Positions 5,902 through 8,449 of a stretch of DNA of 8,449 bases are shown here, in pieces. The notes below the pieces were generated by a model. It was not told where the DNA came from, did not search any database, and was given only the letters and a program-made list of their open reading frames with translations. The stretch's first letter is position 1, and the number at the start of each line of letters is the position of its first letter. The translations under genes and the position numbers were made by a program. Origin of the DNA: Bacteroidota bacterium (GTDB lineage Bacteria; Bacteroidota; Bacteroidia; Flavobacteriales_D; JABDKJ01); NCBI GenBank assembly GCA_027621335.1, contig JAQCAN010000097.1, positions 1 to 8,449 on the forward strand, written 5' to 3'.

Positions 5902-6263
5902 ATCAGGGGATAAAAGGCGTCCTCGATATGCTCGATGGAGACTTCTTTACGGTTCATGATGACTGCAATGATATCGAATCTCAGCTCATGGGAGAGGTCT
6001 TTCTCCTTGACATAAAGGTCGGCTGCTTTGATGACATGCTTCTGCTTGGACCGGGTCACAGCTAGGGCTGGATCACCCGCATAGCGGTTCTCTCTCGTTT
6101 TCACTTCCACAAAACAAATGAGCCCATCTTTCTCGGCTATGATGTCGATTTCCAAACGGCCGGCACGCCAATTTTTTTCCAAGATGCTGTAACCCTTTTG
6201 GGTCAGATGCGTACATGCTAACTGTTCGCCTGCGATTCCAATATCATCGGGGTGTTCGAGCAA
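5898..6263 (-). CDS. yraN: YraN/UPF0102-family putative endonuclease
   Basis: A 121-residue protein of typical family length with a restriction-endonuclease-like (PD-(D/E)xK) core. Visible motifs: IAGEQLA (Glu13), GYSILEKNWR, LEIDIIA (Asp40), FVEVKTR (Glu53, Lys55) and RFDIIAV (95-101). The catalytic set looks intact. The family is thought to act in DNA processing or repair, but its true role is poorly known. The start is taken as a TTG at 6263-6261, giving MLEHPDDIGIAGE, which fits the usual short N-terminus just before G..GE. No ATG or GTG occurs between it and the in-frame stop about 33 bases upstream. It is divergent from the DUF4412 gene, 32 bases between starts, and its end overlaps the pseudouridine synthase start (ATGA), so it is probably first in a minus-strand operon. 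Confidence 0.9.
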   Translation of the reverse strand: MLEHPDDIGIAGEQLACTHLTQKGYSILEKNWRAGRLEIDIIAEKDGLICFVEVKTRENRYAGDPALAVTRSKQKHVIKAADLYVKEKDLSHELRFDIIAVIMNRKEVSIEHIEDAFYPLI

Positions 6264-6295
6264 GAGACTTGATATAAACCTGTAAGTGTGAAATT

Positions 6296-6940
6296 ATGAA
6301 AGTATTAACGACCCTAACATTGATGGTTACCATGCTGGTGAGTACAGCCATCAGCGCCCAGCGCTTTGAAGGAAGCATTGGTTTTACAAAGAACATAGGA
6401 CCGGTCACGGCCAATTACATCTACCACGTCAAGGATGACATGATTCGTGTGGAGGAGTTGGACGAGACAGGAACCATACAGGGCATCATGTTGGTGGACA
6501 CGAAGAAGAATACCGTGGTCGCATTGAGCCCAGAGCGAAAGATGTACATCGATGTACCTAACCGAAGGAAGTCGAGTGACAGCCCAACTCAGGTCAGCCC
6601 TACCGGAAAGACCCAGAAGATCAACGGCTATGAGTGCGAAGAGTGGCTTGTTAATTCTGATGAGGACGGTCGTAAGGTATCCTATTGGGTGGCCAAGAAC
6701 GACTTCGACTTCTTCGTGCCGATGTTGAAGACATTGAATAGAAAGGACAAAATGGCCCTTTACTACATGAGTCTGCCCAATGCAGATGGTACTTTCCCGA
6801 TGAAGGGAACGGAAGTAAAGAGTGATGGAATGGAACTCACCCGGCTAGAGGCCACCAAGGTTGAGAAATCAGCCCTGTCGGCTGACATGTTCAAAATTCC
6901 TGAAGGATACACCAAGTTCGAAAGGGAGTCCAACGAGTAG
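6296..6940 (+). CDS. Secreted DUF4412 domain protein
   Basis: A 214-residue protein with a clear signal peptide (MKVLTTLTLMVTMLVSTAISAQ, cleavage near 20-22) and no lipobox cysteine, so it is periplasmic or exported and soluble. The mature part is mainly beta-strand, with the DUF4412 pattern: FEGSIGFT (24-31), YHVKDDMIRVEE (43-54), GIMLVDTKKNTVVALSPERKMY (63-84), KINGYECEEWLV (108-119) and VSYWVAKN (128-135). The INGY-C-E-W strand and following WVAK are the most recognisable parts. The fold resembles lipoprotein-carrier-like beta proteins, but no function is established. The ATG at 6296 is chosen because it begins the signal peptide; there is no clear Shine-Dalgarno or -7 match in the 32-base divergent gap, so its promoter may lie within the 5' part of yraN. 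A strong terminator follows 55 bases after the stop. Confidence 0.85.
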   Translation: MKVLTTLTLMVTMLVSTAISAQRFEGSIGFTKNIGPVTANYIYHVKDDMIRVEELDETGTIQGIMLVDTKKNTVVALSPERKMYIDVPNRRKSSDSPTQVSPTGKTQKINGYECEEWLVNSDEDGRKVSYWVAKNDFDFFVPMLKTLNRKDKMALYYMSLPNADGTFPMKGTEVKSDGMELTRLEATKVEKSALSADMFKIPEGYTKFERESNE

Positions 6941-6995
6941 TTCGATATTGAACTCTAGACGGTGTTCTCACTAATGGATATCAATGTTTTGCATC

Positions 6996-7024
6996 AAAGC
7001 CCACTCTGGTGAGGGGGCTTTTTT
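6996..7024 (+). terminator. Intrinsic terminator after the DUF4412 gene
   Basis: AAAGCCC (6996-7002) pairs with GGGCTTT (7015-7021). One A-G mismatch follows, then CTC (7004-7006) pairs with GAG (7011-7013) around a TGGT loop. The stem runs straight into six T residues (7019-7024). This is a classic rho-independent hairpin and separates the DUF4412 gene from fumC. Confidence 0.88.
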
Positions 7025-7064
7025 GTTGCCCTTTTGTACCGAGTGGGATTCTCAAGTGAAGGGC

Positions 7065-7072
7065 TAACTTCG
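7065..7072 (+). promoter_or_regulatory. Candidate -7 element for fumC
   Basis: TAACTTCG differs by one base from TAnnTTTG and is followed by C, as often seen in Bacteroidota promoters. It ends 29 bases before the fumC ATG and after the upstream terminator, so a promoter is needed in this stretch. A TTTG at 7033-7036 is 28 bases upstream, longer than the usual spacing, so no -33 element is assigned. Confidence 0.35.
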
Positions 7073-7101
7073 CGATTCTTTACAAAAAAAGGTTGAAGGC
7101 C

Positions 7102-8449
7102 ATGGAATACCGTATTGAAAAAGACACCATGGGTGAGGTGAAGGTGCCCGCAGATAAATATTGGGGAGCTCAAACAGAGCGATCTCGCAACAACTTCAAG
7201 ATAGGTTCACCGGCAAGTATGCCCATCGAAATCATCTACGGATTCGCCTATCTTAAGAAAGCCGCTGCCAGGACTAACTGTGCTTTGGGTGTGCTGAGTG
7301 AAGAGAAGCGAGACCTCATCTCAGCCAGTTGTGATGAGATTCTGGAAGGAAAACTTGATGACCAATTCCCCTTGGTGATCTGGCAGACAGGGTCTGGCAC
7401 ACAGTCGAATATGAATGTGAATGAGGTCATCTCCAACAGGGCCCATGTTCTGAATGGAGGAAAGTTAGGTGAGGGAACGAGCCCAGTACATCCCAACGAT
7501 GATGTAAACAAGAGCCAATCTTCAAACGACACATTTCCCACAGGCATGCATATTGCCGCCTACAAGAAGATTGTAGAAGTCACTATCCCTGGAGTCAAGG
7601 GACTCAGGGACACGCTTTATGCCAAGGCGATGCGCTTTCATGATGTCGTCAAGATCGGACGCACACACCTGATGGATGCTACACCATTGACCCTCGGTCA
7701 GGAGTTCTCAGGCTATGTGTCCCAATTGGACCATGGACTAAAAGCTCTAAACAACACACTGGCCCATCTGGCCGAATTAGCCCTAGGAGGAACAGCGGTC
7801 GGCACAGGCATCAATACGCCAATGGGTTACGCTGACCATGTAGCAAAGGAGATCGCCTCATTGACGGGCCTCCCATTCATCACGGCTGAGAATAAGTTCG
7901 AGGCTTTGGCCGCTCATGACGCTTTGGTAGAAACGCATGGAGCGCTCAAACAGTTGGCAGTGAGCTGTAACAAGATTGCGAATGACGTTCGCATGTTGGC
8001 CTCAGGGCCTCGTTCTGGAATAGGAGAGATCATCATTCCATCCAATGAACCCGGGTCGTCCATCATGCCAGGTAAGGTGAATCCTACTCAAAGCGAGGCC
8101 CTCACCATGGTATGTGCACAGATTATAGGAAATGATGTTGCGATAACTATTGGTGGAGCGCAGGGCCATTACGAGCTCAATGTCTTCAAACCCATTATGG
8201 CGGCCAACCTCCTACAATCTGCTCAACTTTTAGGCGATGCCTGCGCCTCATTCGAAGAACACTGTGCTTCCGGTATAGAGCCGAATTATCCACGTTTGAA
8301 GGCCAATTTGGACAATTCCTTGATGCTGGTCACTGCCCTCAACACCCATATCGGGTATGAGAAATCTGCGAAGATTGCCAAGGCCGCTCATGAGAATGGG
8401 ACGACCTTGAAAGAAGAGGCGGTCAACCTCGGATATGTGACAGACGAAG
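7102..8449 (+). CDS. fumC: Class II fumarate hydratase (cut by right window edge)
   Basis: The first 449 codons of fumarase C, which reversibly hydrates fumarate to L-malate in the TCA cycle as a cytoplasmic, iron-independent tetramer. The family is usually about 465 residues, so only the extreme C-terminus is missing. Signatures in order: N-terminal DTMGEVKVPADKYWGAQTERS (9-29, broken by no gap), WQTGSGTQSNMNVNEV (94-109), HPNDDVNKSQSSND (130-143), KIGRTHLMDATPLTLGQE (184-201, catalytic His189), and the fumarase/aspartase signature GSSIMPGKVNP (318-328, catalytic serine loop), followed by ELNVFKP (358-364). The fumarase-type residues and overall match favour FumC over aspartase or argininosuccinate lyase. 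GAAGG at 7094-7098 is a reasonable ribosome-binding site just before the ATG. It stands alone after the upstream terminator. Confidence 0.97.
   Translation, partial: MEYRIEKDTMGEVKVPADKYWGAQTERSRNNFKIGSPASMPIEIIYGFAYLKKAAARTNCALGVLSEEKRDLISASCDEILEGKLDDQFPLVIWQTGSGTQSNMNVNEVISNRAHVLNGGKLGEGTSPVHPNDDVNKSQSSNDTFPTGMHIAAYKKIVEVTIPGVKGLRDTLYAKAMRFHDVVKIGRTHLMDATPLTLGQEFSGYVSQLDHGLKALNNTLAHLAELALGGTAVGTGINTPMGYADHVAKEIASLTGLPFITAENKFEALAAHDALVETHGALKQLAVSCNKIANDVRMLASGPRSGIGEIIIPSNEPGSSIMPGKVNPTQSEALTMVCAQIIGNDVAITIGGAQGHYELNVFKPIMAANLLQSAQLLGDACASFEEHCASGIEPNYPRLKANLDNSLMLVTALNTHIGYEKSAKIAKAAHENGTTLKEEAVNLGYVTDE

Noticed and set aside
7248..7547. Minus-strand 99-codon open frame inside fumC
   Set aside because: It is antisense to strongly conserved fumarase coding sequence and has no recognisable domain.

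Overview
The window looks like core chromosomal DNA of a member of the Bacteroidota, probably a Flavobacteriales-like marine or aquatic lineage. The evidence is indirect. Several gaps carry TAnnTTTG-type -7 promoter elements typical of this phylum, good Shine-Dalgarno sequences are mostly absent, and the gene families (DUF4412, a YfiR-like protein beside a HAMP-SpoIIE phosphatase, tandem UspA, the short-spaced UspA glycine motif) are common there. Base composition is even throughout. I see no mobile element, CRISPR array, tRNA or rRNA, and no gene-free stretch over 300 bases.

Layout. Bases 1-185 (minus) hold the N-terminal end of a probable RNase R gene that runs off the left edge. It is divergent from a complete bacterial ferritin gene (273-767). 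The 87-base gap between them carries a perfect 19-bp dyad just upstream of a -7 element. A promoter near 862-869 then precedes a compact plus-strand cluster of three genes: a secreted YfiR-like (DUF4154) protein (900-1430), a secreted TPR protein (1427-2413) that overlaps it by 4 bases, and a two-pass membrane HAMP-SpoIIE/PP2C phosphatase (2476-4272). Facing it on the minus strand are a YraN-family nuclease, an RsuA-family pseudouridine synthase with an altered catalytic motif (the two overlap by 4 bases), and a tandem universal stress protein. A plus-strand secreted DUF4412 protein (6296-6940) is closed by a clear intrinsic terminator. A class II fumarase gene (fumC) starts at 7102 and is cut by the right edge after 449 codons.

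How the genes may work together. The three-gene cluster is the most system-like part of the window. In Pseudomonas, periplasmic YfiR holds back the HAMP-containing diguanylate cyclase YfiN. Here a YfiR-like protein and a periplasmic TPR protein lie next to a membrane protein of similar plan (TM, helical sensor region, TM, HAMP) whose output is a SpoIIE-type Ser/Thr phosphatase instead. I infer an envelope-to-cytoplasm signalling module with dephosphorylation as its output. The other genes are housekeeping or stress functions: RNA decay, iron storage, RNA modification, DNA processing, stress response and the TCA cycle.
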